The notes: generated from the sequence alone by a model not told the origin. Positions 7,515 to 16,630 are shown, counted from the first letter of the stretch. The stretch is 64,000 nucleotides of DNA from Bacteroidota bacterium (GCA_029560875.1 JAKQKB010000055.1:1-64000), one strand, 5' to 3'. A program made the numbers and translations.

Positions 7515-10127
7515 ATGACATCTTTTGGGATTTTATCTGCAACTGACAGCAAAAGCGTAATCCGACGCAAGGTTACGATTGCAATTGTAATGGGTTTGCT
7601 ATTCCCAATAGCCGCTTGGATTATCGATATCTCGCTAAAAGGAATCCCTTTCAACCTGTCAAACCTTATAGATATTCATAAAACTAATGGATTACTCTGG
7701 ATCGTTGATGTTTTTCCATTGGTAATCATGTATGTTGTTTGGGTTCAGGTTAAAAAGCACTATAGCAAAGTTGCTATTTTAGAAAAGGAATTAAGCCAGC
7801 GTGACGAGGACATTAACAAAAACGCACTCTTTGCAAAACGAATTGGCGAGGGCGACTATGTTTCGGCATTTGAGATTGGAGGCGAGGACGATATTCTTGG
7901 GAAATCGTTAGTGTTAATGCGCAACAACCTGCTAGCCAACCAGAAAAAAGAAGGGGATCAGAATTGGATTGCGCGTGGGAAAGACGAGATATCATATATT
8001 TTAAGGTTACACAATAATATTGAAGAGCTCTCCTATGATGTGCTTGTTAAGCTCATTAAATATATCGATTCCGTTCAGGGAGCATTGTATATATACGAAG
8101 AGGAGCGACAGATACTTACTAACTTGGCCACTTACGCGTACAACAGGAAGAAGTACGTACAACAGGAGTTTCGTGTTGGGCAAGGCCTAATAGGCGAATG
8201 CGCTTATGAGAAAGACTATATATACCGCACCGAAGTTCCCGATGATTACACCACAATAACCTCCGGCATTTTAGGCGATAAAAAACCCAAGAGTTTGCTC
8301 CTAATCCCCCTTACTACCGATGAAAAACTTGAAGGAGTTCTTGAGTTCGCATCCGTTGAGGACGAAATACCTGAATTAACAATTCGCTTCCTGAAAGAAG
8401 TCGGAGAAATTATTGCCCGCACCATTTTTAACCTCCGAATAAATCAAAAAACTGAGAAACTGTTGCAAGAGGCTCAGCAAATGACACAGGAACTCCGTGA
8501 GAATGAGGAGGAACTCCGTCAAAATGCTGAGGAAATGCGTGCTACTCACGAGGAGTTAGAGAAATCCAATGCTAAGTTGGAGTCTAAGATTAAGGAGGTA
8601 CAAAATGCTCAAAAACGTCTTCACTCCCTGCTCGAGAATGCATCTGAGATTATTTCGATTTACAGTAGCGAAAAGCAGCTTACCTATATAAGCCCTTCAG
8701 TAACCAAAATTCTGGGCTACACACCTAACGAGATGATGGGCGGTAAGGATTTCGACCGCTTAACCCGAAAAGGGGAAAGTGATTTCAACGAGATGTTTGA
8801 GCAGTTGTTGGAAAATCCTCGAATTGCAATTACAATTCAGTACACCTTTATGAAGAAGGATGGCGAGAAGATTTTCCTTGAAGTAACCGGTCGAAATTTA
8901 CTCGATGATTCTGCAATCGGTGGAATTATTATTAACTCCCGCGATATCACTGAGCGAAAAAGGGCAGAGAAAGAGGAGCGCATGAAGAGCAAAATGCAGT
9001 CGCTGTCCGAGAACTCCATCGATATTATTATGCGTATCAACACCTCGGGTCAGTTCTTCTATGCAAACCCTATGGTTGAGCAGTATTTGGGTATCGACTA
9101 TAAGGATCTTATTAATCAAACACTTACAGCTTTAGAGAATAACCCGGAACTCTCCAATTTTATTAAGGATGCCATAAAAAATATTTGCGTTAACAAGGAG
9201 AAGGTCGAGGGAGATATTTCCTTTGAGTCTAAAATGGGCAATGTAATTATGCATATCGTGGCTATTCCCGAATTCAACGAAAATGAGCTCGAAACAATCT
9301 TATTTGTTGGTCACGATATCACTGAGGCAAAGCGAATAGAAATGGAAATCCAGGATAAGAATAGAAAAATTACTGAGAGTATTAACTATGCCCAGCGTAT
9401 TCAAACTTCTATTCTTCCCAATAATAGAATTATTCGTCAGTATTTACCAAAATCGTTCATATACTACCATCCTCGCGATGTAGTTAGTGGCGACTTCCCT
9501 TGGTTTTTCCTAAAAGATGATTATATTTACATATCGGCAGTTGACTGTACCGGTCACGGTGTGCCAGGTGCTTTGCTTTCGTTCATTGGATATTTTACGC
9601 TGAATAATGTGGTTGACCACGATTCGACCTATACTGCAGGGGAGATTTTAGACCGATTACATTACGGGGTTCGCAAAACGTTGAAGCAGGACAGACCCGA
9701 TGCCGATGCGCGCGATGGCATGGATATTGCATTTTGCAAAATCAACCCTAAAAAGAAGGAGTTGCAATACGCAGGAGCACATAGGCCTCTGTACTTTGTT
9801 AGGAATGGTGAACTGGTTGAGTACAAGGGGAATCGAAAAGCTATTGGGGGTATTCCTCACCCAAAGAAAGCCGAGGAAAACTTTGAAAACTATGTAATAG
9901 ATATACAAACGGGCGATAGAGTGTTTTTCTTTTCCGATGGTATTGTGGATCAAGTTGGGGGAGAAGATAAACGCAAATACAGTCCACAGCGTGTTCGAGA
10001 AACTATTTTGAATAACCAGAAACTTTCGATGCCTGAACTATCCGAGGTTTTTTCTAAAGATTTTGAACAGTTCAAGGGTGAATTGAAGCAGGTTGACGAT
10101 ATACTTTTAATTGGAATTGAATTCTAA
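7515..10127 (+). CDS. Membrane GAF-PAS-PAS SpoIIE-type PP2C serine/threonine phosphatase (SiaA-like role)
   Basis: An 870-residue signalling phosphatase. It has two N-terminal membrane helices (about 20-42 and 60-80), a GAF domain (about 165-310), a Glu-rich coiled coil (about 315-370), two PAS domains (about 370-485 and 495-610), and a C-terminal SpoIIE/PP2C domain (about 640-870). Metal-binding Asp motifs are intact: VSGDFPW near 658, DCTGHGVPGAL near 677 and FFSDGIVDQ near 807. Such enzymes dephosphorylate Ser/Thr on anti-anti-sigma or SiaC-type proteins. The next two genes encode a SiaB-like kinase and a SiaC-like target, so it should play the SiaA role; the family link is established, the substrate here is inferred. 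The coiled coil resembles that of the protein at 2938. Confidence 0.88.
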   Translation: MTSFGILSATDSKSVIRRKVTIAIVMGLLFPIAAWIIDISLKGIPFNLSNLIDIHKTNGLLWIVDVFPLVIMYVVWVQVKKHYSKVAILEKELSQRDEDINKNALFAKRIGEGDYVSAFEIGGEDDILGKSLVLMRNNLLANQKKEGDQNWIARGKDEISYILRLHNNIEELSYDVLVKLIKYIDSVQGALYIYEEERQILTNLATYAYNRKKYVQQEFRVGQGLIGECAYEKDYIYRTEVPDDYTTITSGILGDKKPKSLLLIPLTTDEKLEGVLEFASVEDEIPELTIRFLKEVGEIIARTIFNLRINQKTEKLLQEAQQMTQELRENEEELRQNAEEMRATHEELEKSNAKLESKIKEVQNAQKRLHSLLENASEIISIYSSEKQLTYISPSVTKILGYTPNEMMGGKDFDRLTRKGESDFNEMFEQLLENPRIAITIQYTFMKKDGEKIFLEVTGRNLLDDSAIGGIIINSRDITERKRAEKEERMKSKMQSLSENSIDIIMRINTSGQFFYANPMVEQYLGIDYKDLINQTLTALENNPELSNFIKDAIKNICVNKEKVEGDISFESKMGNVIMHIVAIPEFNENELETILFVGHDITEAKRIEMEIQDKNRKITESINYAQRIQTSILPNNRIIRQYLPKSFIYYHPRDVVSGDFPWFFLKDDYIYISAVDCTGHGVPGALLSFIGYFTLNNVVDHDSTYTAGEILDRLHYGVRKTLKQDRPDADARDGMDIAFCKINPKKKELQYAGAHRPLYFVRNGELVEYKGNRKAIGGIPHPKKAEENFENYVIDIQTGDRVFFFSDGIVDQVGGEDKRKYSPQRVRETILNNQKLSMPELSEVFSKDFEQFKGELKQVDDILLIGIEF

Positions 10128-10166
10128 AATTGCTAATTATTCGTAAATTATATAATTTTACGGGCT

Positions 10167-10742
10167 ATGGATAAGAAAAATGTCAGAGGATTTCTTGAGT
10201 TTGTTTACGACTTCTATAAGTCGATGAAGGCTCATGAAATTACCCTTGTTTACGAGGGTGAAATTACCCATCAAATTACCAAGGCGTTCACGTCACTTAC
10301 TGAGTCGAACATGGCCAAGGAGGAGGAGTCCAACTCGGTTCAGAAAAAAGTGTTCCACGTAATGGTGGAATGCTTGCAGAACATCAGCAAGCATGCCGAT
10401 AGTTTTGGTTCCGATGATTTTCTTTTTGCAGGTCGTGGTATTTTCATGGTAAGCAAAGGCGATTCAGAGTACCATGTTACCACAGGTAATGTAATTGAGA
10501 ATGGCAAGATAGAGGAACTGTCAAAAATTCTAGATTACATAAACACCTTGGATAAAGAAGGTCTTAAGCAGCTTTACAAAACACAGATGCGCGAAGGACG
10601 ATTGTCGGAGAAGGGAGGTGCTGGTTTGGGGTTCATCGACATTGCCCGTAAAACTGGACGCAAGCTGGAGTACCACTTCTTGCCAATCGACGAGGAGTCG
10701 CACTTCTTTATCCTAACTTCAACTATTTCCAGAAACGAGTAA
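10167..10742 (+). CDS. SiaB family protein kinase
   Basis: A 191-residue soluble protein that I recognise as a SiaB-type kinase of the GHKL fold. In Pseudomonas aeruginosa SiaB phosphorylates SiaC on a threonine, and SiaA reverses it. Supporting motifs are an N-box-like ECLQNISKHA around residues 68-77, with its conserved Asn, and a glycine-rich KGGAGLGFIDIARKTG segment around 148-163 that would close over ATP. The gene lies 39 bases after the phosphatase and 13 bases before the SiaC homologue, the expected A-B-C order. No diguanylate cyclase (SiaD) follows; a large ABC transporter fusion is found instead. Confidence 0.82.
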   Translation: MDKKNVRGFLEFVYDFYKSMKAHEITLVYEGEITHQITKAFTSLTESNMAKEEESNSVQKKVFHVMVECLQNISKHADSFGSDDFLFAGRGIFMVSKGDSEYHVTTGNVIENGKIEELSKILDYINTLDKEGLKQLYKTQMREGRLSEKGGAGLGFIDIARKTGRKLEYHFLPIDEESHFFILTSTISRNE

Positions 10743-10755
10743 AAAATAATAATAT

Positions 10756-11139
10756 ATGGAAACCATCAAAATAATGGGGACCGACGACACCCCAACTGTT
10801 ATCCTGGATGCCGAAAATGAGATTTACGAAATCTCAGGTCGTTCCCTGCCTGAGGATGTTACTGCATTCTACGATCCCATTCTTGGATGGCTCGACGAGT
10901 ATGCCGCATCGCCTAACAAGAAGACTATCTTTACTTTTAAGTTGGTTTACTTTAACACCGCTAGTTCCAAGTTATTGCTTGATATTCTTATGAAACTCGA
11001 GCAAATGCACGAGGCTGGTAATGATGTTTTGGTTCGTTGGTATTATCCTGAGGATGATGAGGATATGCAAGAGGCCGGCGAGGAGTATGCCGATATAGTT
11101 GATGTGCCATTTGAACAGGTTGGTTATACATTGAGTTAA
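10756..11139 (+). CDS. SiaC family (DUF1987) phospho-regulated protein
   Basis: A 127-residue SiaC/DUF1987 protein, a small STAS-like regulator whose phosphorylation state is set by a SiaB kinase and a SiaA phosphatase. The phospho-acceptor region VYFNTASSK places a threonine at residue 68, the same position as the phosphorylated Thr68 reported for P. aeruginosa SiaC. Conserved features include IYEISGRSLPEDV near the start, the FYDPILGWLDEY helix, and an acidic tail (YYPEDDEDMQEAGE). It directly follows the kinase gene. The downstream effector is unknown here; the next gene, an ABC transporter fusion, is one candidate. A second DUF1987 protein without this threonine is encoded at 50423-50830. 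Confidence 0.85.
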   Translation: METIKIMGTDDTPTVILDAENEIYEISGRSLPEDVTAFYDPILGWLDEYAASPNKKTIFTFKLVYFNTASSKLLLDILMKLEQMHEAGNDVLVRWYYPEDDEDMQEAGEEYADIVDVPFEQVGYTLS

Positions 11140-11171
11140 TTAATCGTTAACTTCCCAAAACGGCTTAAATT

Positions 11172-14100
11172 ATGAGTGAAGAAATTCTCAAGGCGTTAAT
11201 GCAACTCTTTGCAATTATTGCAAAGCAGGATGAAGGGGTTGAACTCAAGGAACGCGATTATGTGGTTAATTTCCTCACTCAGCAGTTAAACGACGAGGCC
11301 GTAAAAGAGTACATCCAACTATTCGATGAGCACGCTGGCCTTCTCGATAAGGACGATAATTCCGATGACGAGGAAAAGGGTAAGCGAAAGTTAACCTCCG
11401 TTAAGGATTCGGTTCGTATTTTGGGTATTTGCAAGAAAATCAACAAAACTCTTACCCAGAAACAGAAAATAGTTGTATTAGTTCGTTTATACGAACTAAT
11501 CAACGCCGACCGTAAGTTTACCGACCAACGTATGGCCATTATTAACACTGTGGCCGAGGTTTTTAAACTTACCAAGGAGGAGATTGCTGATATTGAGAAT
11601 TTTGTTGTAAAGAATACCCCCGACGAACTCGATTTTTCCAGCATACTATCTATCCACGATAAGCCCGAACGTGGACAGAACTGTAAGCATGTTGCTACCG
11701 AGGCGCTTGATGGGTATATCTACATTCTACAAATTAAGAGCGAAGACCTTTACTTTTTACGATATACAGGAAACGAAGATATTTTCCTGAACGGATTACC
11801 AATTAGCAACCGTCGTATTTATCTGTTTGCGAGCGGTAGTTCGTTGAAATTACCTAAGGGAAAACCCGTTTACTACACCGATGTTGTTGCTCATTTCTTA
11901 GCCGATATTACTGCTGTAAGAATTTCTTATAAGGTGGAGGACCTTGGCTATCAATTCAAAACAGGTGGTATTGGACTACGAAATATCTCTTTCAGCGAAG
12001 GTCACGGAAAGTTGGTTGGCATTATGGGTGCCAGCGGTGCTGGTAAAACTACATTGCTAAACGTTTTGGCAGGAATCGAAAAGCCAACTTCGGGAAAAGT
12101 TCTTATTAATGGTTACGATTTACATACAGAGAAGGAGAAGCTTGAAGGTGTAATTGGAGTTATTCCTCAGGACGATTTACTTATTGAGGAGTTAACCGTT
12201 TTCGAGAACCTTTACTATAACGCTAAACTTTGCTTTAAGGATAAAATCGAGGAGGAGTTGGTTGCAATGGTCGATAAAACTCTGAGCAACCTCGGATTAC
12301 TTGAGCGTAAAGATTTAAAGGTGGGTTCACCTTTAAATAAAATGATTTCGGGTGGCCAGCGTAAGCGTTTGAACATAGCCCTAGAGTTAATACGTGAGCC
12401 TTCCATACTTTTTGTTGACGAGCCTACGTCAGGCCTTTCGTCGCGAGACTCGGAGAACGTAATGGACCTTTTAAGGGAGTTAACCCTTAAGGGTAAGTTG
12501 ATATTTGTGGTTATTCACCAGCCATCGTCGGATATCTATAAGATGTTCGATAATATGGTAATACTAGATACTGGTGGTTACATGATTTACTATGGCAACC
12601 CAGTTGAGGCTGTAATGTACTTCAAACGGATTGACATGCAAATCAACAGCGATGTTGGCGAGTGTCCCGTTTGCGGTAACGTAAATCCAGAGTTAATATT
12701 CAATATTATTGAGGCAAGGGTGGTCGACGAGTTTGGACGTTATACACCAACCCGTAAGGTGTCGCCCCATAAATGGGAGGAACATTTTAAGGAGAATATC
12801 AAACTCCAATCAATTAATGATGAAACAGCAGAGCCTCCAAGGTCATTGAATATTCCATCAAAAATTAAGCAGTTTTTGATTTATACTAAACGCGATTTCT
12901 TGTCGAAAATCAGTAATACACAGTATATAATCCTTAACCTACTGGAAACACCGTTGCTGGCCTTTATCCTTGCTTTCGTTATCCGTTACATTGCCGACCC
13001 CAATTCCGATATCTATATATTTAGGGAGAACGAGAATATTCCGATTTACATCTTTATGGCATTAATTGTTGCCCTGTTTATAGGCTTAACGGTAAGTGCC
13101 GAGGAAATTTTCCGCGATAGGAAGATTCTTAAGCGTGAAGCTTTTCTTAATTTGAGCCGTTCAAGCTATCTGTTTTCAAAAATTGCGATTCTTTTTATTC
13201 TTTCGGCGGTGCAAACCGTAACATTTATTCTTATTGCCAATGGTATTCTGCAAATCCGCGGAATGTATTTTGATTATTGGTTAATACTGTTCTCCACTGC
13301 TCTTTTTGCAAATATGCTAGGATTGAATATCTCCGCAACATTTAACTCCGCAGTTACCATATATATTGTTATTCCGTTGTTGATGATTCCTATGATGGTG
13401 CTTTCGGGTGCTATGTTCAGCTTCGAAAAGTTGAATAGGGCTGTTGGAAGTATCAATAGGGTTCCTTTGGTTGCCGAGTTTATGGTTACAAAGTGGGGGT
13501 ACGAGGCTTTGGTGGTGCATCAGTTCAAGGATAACGATTTTCAGAAAGTTTTCTTTGACATTGAGAAAATTCAGCGTAATGCTGATTTTAAAGTTGTGCA
13601 TTATATTCCTGAGTTAGAAAAGAGGGTTAACTACTGTATTGAGAATCTTGGCGAAAAGAATAACCCCGAAATCAAGAAGAAATTTGATGATGCATTGGCT
13701 GTAATAAGGAGGGCTGTTTTAACAGAAACATCTACTTACTCAAAATCAATTCCGTATAATTACATTGACAGATTAACTCCAGAGAAGTTTGACGAAGAAG
13801 CCGCATATCCTTTGATTGATTACGTTGATGCATTGAAACGTTTCTATAACGAAATATTCTTGGCTCAAAGTCAAAAACGTGAAAGAATAGTGGAGTATTT
13901 GGTGAGCACAAACCCAAAACTTTACGAAGGTAAGCGTAGGGCTTATCACAACGAGAGTATTAGTGATCTTGCGACGAAATTCACCGAGAAAAATAAAATA
14001 TTGCAGTACAAGGATGAGCTAGTTCAGCAAAACGATCCCGTGTTCCGTGATCCATTACCAAACCACATACTCGACTTCCGCTCGCATTTCCTTGCACCTC

Positions 14101-14258
14101 GAAAGCACTTTTTGGGAATGTATTTCGATACTTTCTGGTTTAATCTGTCTGCAATTTGGGTAATGACAATATTGCTGTATATAACTCTTTACTATGAGTC
14201 GTTGAAAAAACTTATAGAACTATTCTCAAAAATTAAGTTACCTTCGTTATCAAAATAA
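11172..14258 (+). CDS. TerB-like / ABC ATPase / ABC-2 permease fusion transporter
   Basis: A 1028-residue half-transporter of ABCG-like order, ATPase before permease, with an unusual N-terminus. Residues 1-150 look like a TerB-type helical domain, and about 175-255 resemble a small beta-rich FHA-like module. The ATPase (about 265-490) has a Walker A GASGAGKTT near 287, the signature SGGQRKRLNIA and the Walker B FVDEPTSGLSS. A CPVCGNVNPE segment near 497 could bind metal. ABC-2 membrane helices span roughly 580-790, followed by a soluble insert of about 180 residues and a last helix near 985-1005. It starts 32 bases after the SiaC gene, so it is probably co-transcribed with the partner switch. 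Its substrate cannot be read from sequence. Confidence 0.82.
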   Translation: MSEEILKALMQLFAIIAKQDEGVELKERDYVVNFLTQQLNDEAVKEYIQLFDEHAGLLDKDDNSDDEEKGKRKLTSVKDSVRILGICKKINKTLTQKQKIVVLVRLYELINADRKFTDQRMAIINTVAEVFKLTKEEIADIENFVVKNTPDELDFSSILSIHDKPERGQNCKHVATEALDGYIYILQIKSEDLYFLRYTGNEDIFLNGLPISNRRIYLFASGSSLKLPKGKPVYYTDVVAHFLADITAVRISYKVEDLGYQFKTGGIGLRNISFSEGHGKLVGIMGASGAGKTTLLNVLAGIEKPTSGKVLINGYDLHTEKEKLEGVIGVIPQDDLLIEELTVFENLYYNAKLCFKDKIEEELVAMVDKTLSNLGLLERKDLKVGSPLNKMISGGQRKRLNIALELIREPSILFVDEPTSGLSSRDSENVMDLLRELTLKGKLIFVVIHQPSSDIYKMFDNMVILDTGGYMIYYGNPVEAVMYFKRIDMQINSDVGECPVCGNVNPELIFNIIEARVVDEFGRYTPTRKVSPHKWEEHFKENIKLQSINDETAEPPRSLNIPSKIKQFLIYTKRDFLSKISNTQYIILNLLETPLLAFILAFVIRYIADPNSDIYIFRENENIPIYIFMALIVALFIGLTVSAEEIFRDRKILKREAFLNLSRSSYLFSKIAILFILSAVQTVTFILIANGILQIRGMYFDYWLILFSTALFANMLGLNISATFNSAVTIYIVIPLLMIPMMVLSGAMFSFEKLNRAVGSINRVPLVAEFMVTKWGYEALVVHQFKDNDFQKVFFDIEKIQRNADFKVVHYIPELEKRVNYCIENLGEKNNPEIKKKFDDALAVIRRAVLTETSTYSKSIPYNYIDRLTPEKFDEEAAYPLIDYVDALKRFYNEIFLAQSQKRERIVEYLVSTNPKLYEGKRRAYHNESISDLATKFTEKNKILQYKDELVQQNDPVFRDPLPNHILDFRSHFLAPRKHFLGMYFDTFWFNLSAIWVMTILLYITLYYESLKKLIELFSKIKLPSLSK

Positions 14259-14316
14259 TTTTTTCTTATCTTTACTCACAATAATTATTGAAAATTATAT
14301 AATCCTAATTTCTGAT

Positions 14317-15240
14317 ATGAATAGGAGATTGTTGTATTTGTTACTTATACTTAGTGTATCATTGGCGCTTACATCATGCAAGTCATGTAGTAAGGGTGAT
14401 GATGTTACAGAAGATTTTAACATTCCAAATGATATTATTGATGCAGAAGTTACTGCACCAGTATTAGGTACCCAAGTAATTGATGAGATGATTCAAAACA
14501 TAGCATCTCCAGTGGAGACTGCAGCACTCATTAAGGGTTTGAAGATTCCATTTAATAAGGATTTTTTAGTAAACACCAAGGCCTCCGAGAGGTACAATAC
14601 AAGTTTTGAGAAGGCGTTAGCACTTGGTATATATGGCTGTGATTTGGGTTACCTAAATATGTATGAGAAAACATCATTCGTGGTTGATTACATTTCGGTA
14701 ATTAAGCGTTTAGCCGATGATATTCAAGTGGGTCAGTTTTTTGATTTTACCACCTTGAAACGTTTAGCTACCAATAATGAGAACTTAGACTCATTGGTTA
14801 CCATTTCACAACAAAGTTTTAGTAGAATAGATAATTATTTACGAGAAACCAATCGCCCTATGCTTAGTGCAGTTATTGTGGCTGGAGTTTGGGTTGAAGG
14901 TGCTTATCTTACTTCGCGAGTTGCTCAAATAAGCGATCATAGTAAAATACGTGAAACCTTGGGCGAGCAAAAAACTATCCTTGTTTTTCTAACCAAGGTG
15001 CTTAAAGTTTACGAGAAAGATCCAAATATGGCAAAGTTTTTGTCAGAGATAGATAAGATTAAGTTGTTATTTGATGAGGTGAAAATTACTTATGAGGTTG
15101 GTGAGCCAGAAATGGTAGAGGTTAACGGTGAGTTAACATTTACACAAACCGATAAGCAGATAGTTGAAATGAGCGATGAAACTTACAACAAGATTATTGA
15201 AAGTATTCAGCAACTCAGAAGCGATCTTACAAAATTTTAG
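14317..15240 (+). CDS. Lipoprotein of unknown function
   Basis: The 307-residue product has a lipoprotein signal: a basic start, a leucine-rich stretch and the lipobox ALTSC, giving a lipidated Cys near residue 21, followed by CKSCSKGDD. The mature part is acidic and mostly helical, with no catalytic motif I recognise. It lies 58 bases after the ABC fusion; a near-match to the -7 promoter element (TATCTTTA, about 14264) is in the gap, so it may be transcribed separately. A small secreted protein follows after 14 bases. The pair could be an envelope partner of the transporter, which is inference from position only. Confidence 0.7.
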   Translation: MNRRLLYLLLILSVSLALTSCKSCSKGDDVTEDFNIPNDIIDAEVTAPVLGTQVIDEMIQNIASPVETAALIKGLKIPFNKDFLVNTKASERYNTSFEKALALGIYGCDLGYLNMYEKTSFVVDYISVIKRLADDIQVGQFFDFTTLKRLATNNENLDSLVTISQQSFSRIDNYLRETNRPMLSAVIVAGVWVEGAYLTSRVAQISDHSKIRETLGEQKTILVFLTKVLKVYEKDPNMAKFLSEIDKIKLLFDEVKITYEVGEPEMVEVNGELTFTQTDKQIVEMSDETYNKIIESIQQLRSDLTKF

Positions 15241-15254
15241 GAAATTATTAGGTT

Positions 15255-15692
15255 ATGAAAAGAATACTCTTTGTGTTTGCAGTTGTTCTTCTGGGTGTAG
15301 CGTTTACAAATAGCGCTAAAGCACAGTCTGAAGAAGAGTTGGTTCAAATTTGCGGAATGATTGCAAAGGAGGCGTCATTTTTAAAGGATTTCCGTATTAA
15401 ACTTGATGCGGGAGACCCTCCCCCAAAACAACGTTTCCCTGTAATTCTTAAGAAAGACGTTAAGTACCGATTCTCAGTATGTAACTCTAAGGACTATGAA
15501 GGTAAAGTGATGTTGGAGTTATATGATAATAACCGAATGCTTGCAACAACTTATGTAATTGCATCGGGTAAGGATTACCCCTCTATTGATTGGGTTTGTT
15601 CAAAAACCGGGGCTTATCACTTAATATTTACGTTTCGTGATGGAAAAGCTGGACTTGCAGTTGGCTTGCTTTCGATGGTAGAAATGCTTTAA
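15255..15692 (+). CDS. Small secreted protein of unknown function
   Basis: A 145-residue protein with a clear Sec signal peptide (MKRILFVFAVVLLGVAFTNS then AKAQ, cleavage near residue 23). The mature part is predicted beta-rich: KDVKYRFSVCNSKDYEGKVM and AYHLIFTFRDGKAGLAVGLL suggest a small beta-sandwich in the periplasm. I do not recognise the family. It follows the lipoprotein gene by 14 bases and is followed by a strong terminator, which closes the plus-strand run that began at 2067. Confidence 0.7.
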   Translation: MKRILFVFAVVLLGVAFTNSAKAQSEEELVQICGMIAKEASFLKDFRIKLDAGDPPPKQRFPVILKKDVKYRFSVCNSKDYEGKVMLELYDNNRMLATTYVIASGKDYPSIDWVCSKTGAYHLIFTFRDGKAGLAVGLLSMVEML

Positions 15693-15712
15693 AAAATGAA
15701 TATCATATTACA

Positions 15713-15742
15713 AAATCTCTCCGATATGGGGAGATTTTTTTT
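15713..15742 (+). terminator. Rho-independent terminator closing the signalling locus
   Basis: An inverted repeat, AAATCTCtCC and its partner GGGGAGATTT separated by 5 bases, is followed by a run of eight T. It lies 20 bases after the stop of the secreted protein gene. Confidence 0.8.
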
Positions 15743-15841
15743 ATGGGATATTTTAAAAATATTATTATCTGTGGGTAAATTTCTTAATTTGATATAGTAA
15801 ATGTCATATTTTTGAGTTCTTTCGCTTCGCATGACAATAAA

Positions 15842-16576
15842 TCATAAAGGATTACTTAGTTTAAGAGTGTGAGTTAGCAACTCAATTCCGCCAAAATTTC
15901 CGTGTCCTGGAATAACCATTTTTGCATCTGGGAACTTATCAATCACCTTTTGTATTGTGATTGGGTAAGCCTTTAAATCGCCATCAACAGCATTCCCTAA
16001 ATTGGTTGAATTGGTACTTTTTGTCATACAACCTGCAAAAAGAATTTTCTCAGAAGGAATCCACACCACAATGTTATCCATAGAGTGTGCAGCACCCAAA
16101 TAGTAGCAAAGTATTTCTTTATCGCCTAAAAATAGTTGAAGAGAGTCCTTAAATTCAACTTCAGGGTAAGGTAGCCCTTTTCCTTTTAGAATATCTATGG
16201 TTAATTGATTGGCATAGGTTTTAACTCCAATGTTTTTAAGATATTCCAATCCACCAGTACAGTCGTTATGCCAGTGGTTTGGAATGAAACCAATCACGTT
16301 TAATTTCAATGAATCCGTTATGAAATCAACCAATTCTTTGGTTTGTGTAATGGCTGTAGGTGTGTCGAACAGAAAAGCCTCTTTACTGCTAATGAATACT
16401 ACTCCGTTGGATGGAAATCTTCCAAATTTGGGGTCGTTTGTGTAAGATATATGAACAAATGCATTATCCGATATTTTAATAAGGGTTAAATCGTTATTGA
16501 CTTTAATTTGAGTATAAGTTTGTGCATAATTTGCGGATGTGACAACTAGGCATAGAAGGAAAATAATAGTTCTCAT
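15842..16576 (-). CDS. Subclass B1 metallo-beta-lactamase
   Basis: A 244-residue secreted zinc hydrolase with a signal peptide ending near residue 19 (SANYAQ). All B1 zinc ligands are visible: His101, His103 and Asp105 in NHWHNDCTGG, His164 in GAAHSMDN, Cys183 in AGCMTKS, and His225 in IPGHG. Lys186 and Asn195 (LGN), which bind the substrate carboxylate in B1 enzymes, are also kept. The zinc-site sequence resembles CcrA of Bacteroides more than BlaB of flavobacteria. Established B1 enzymes open penicillins, cephalosporins and carbapenems in the periplasm; activity of this one is inferred. It stands alone, with no mobile element beside it, so it may be a resident chromosomal enzyme. Confidence 0.9.
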   Translation of the reverse strand: MRTIIFLLCLVVTSANYAQTYTQIKVNNDLTLIKISDNAFVHISYTNDPKFGRFPSNGVVFISSKEAFLFDTPTAITQTKELVDFITDSLKLNVIGFIPNHWHNDCTGGLEYLKNIGVKTYANQLTIDILKGKGLPYPEVEFKDSLQLFLGDKEILCYYLGAAHSMDNIVVWIPSEKILFAGCMTKSTNSTNLGNAVDGDLKAYPITIQKVIDKFPDAKMVIPGHGNFGGIELLTHTLKLSNPL

Positions 16577-16630
16577 AGTTGGGTTGGTTTAATCATATCA
16601 CAAAAATATGGATTTCTTTACGATCAACGA

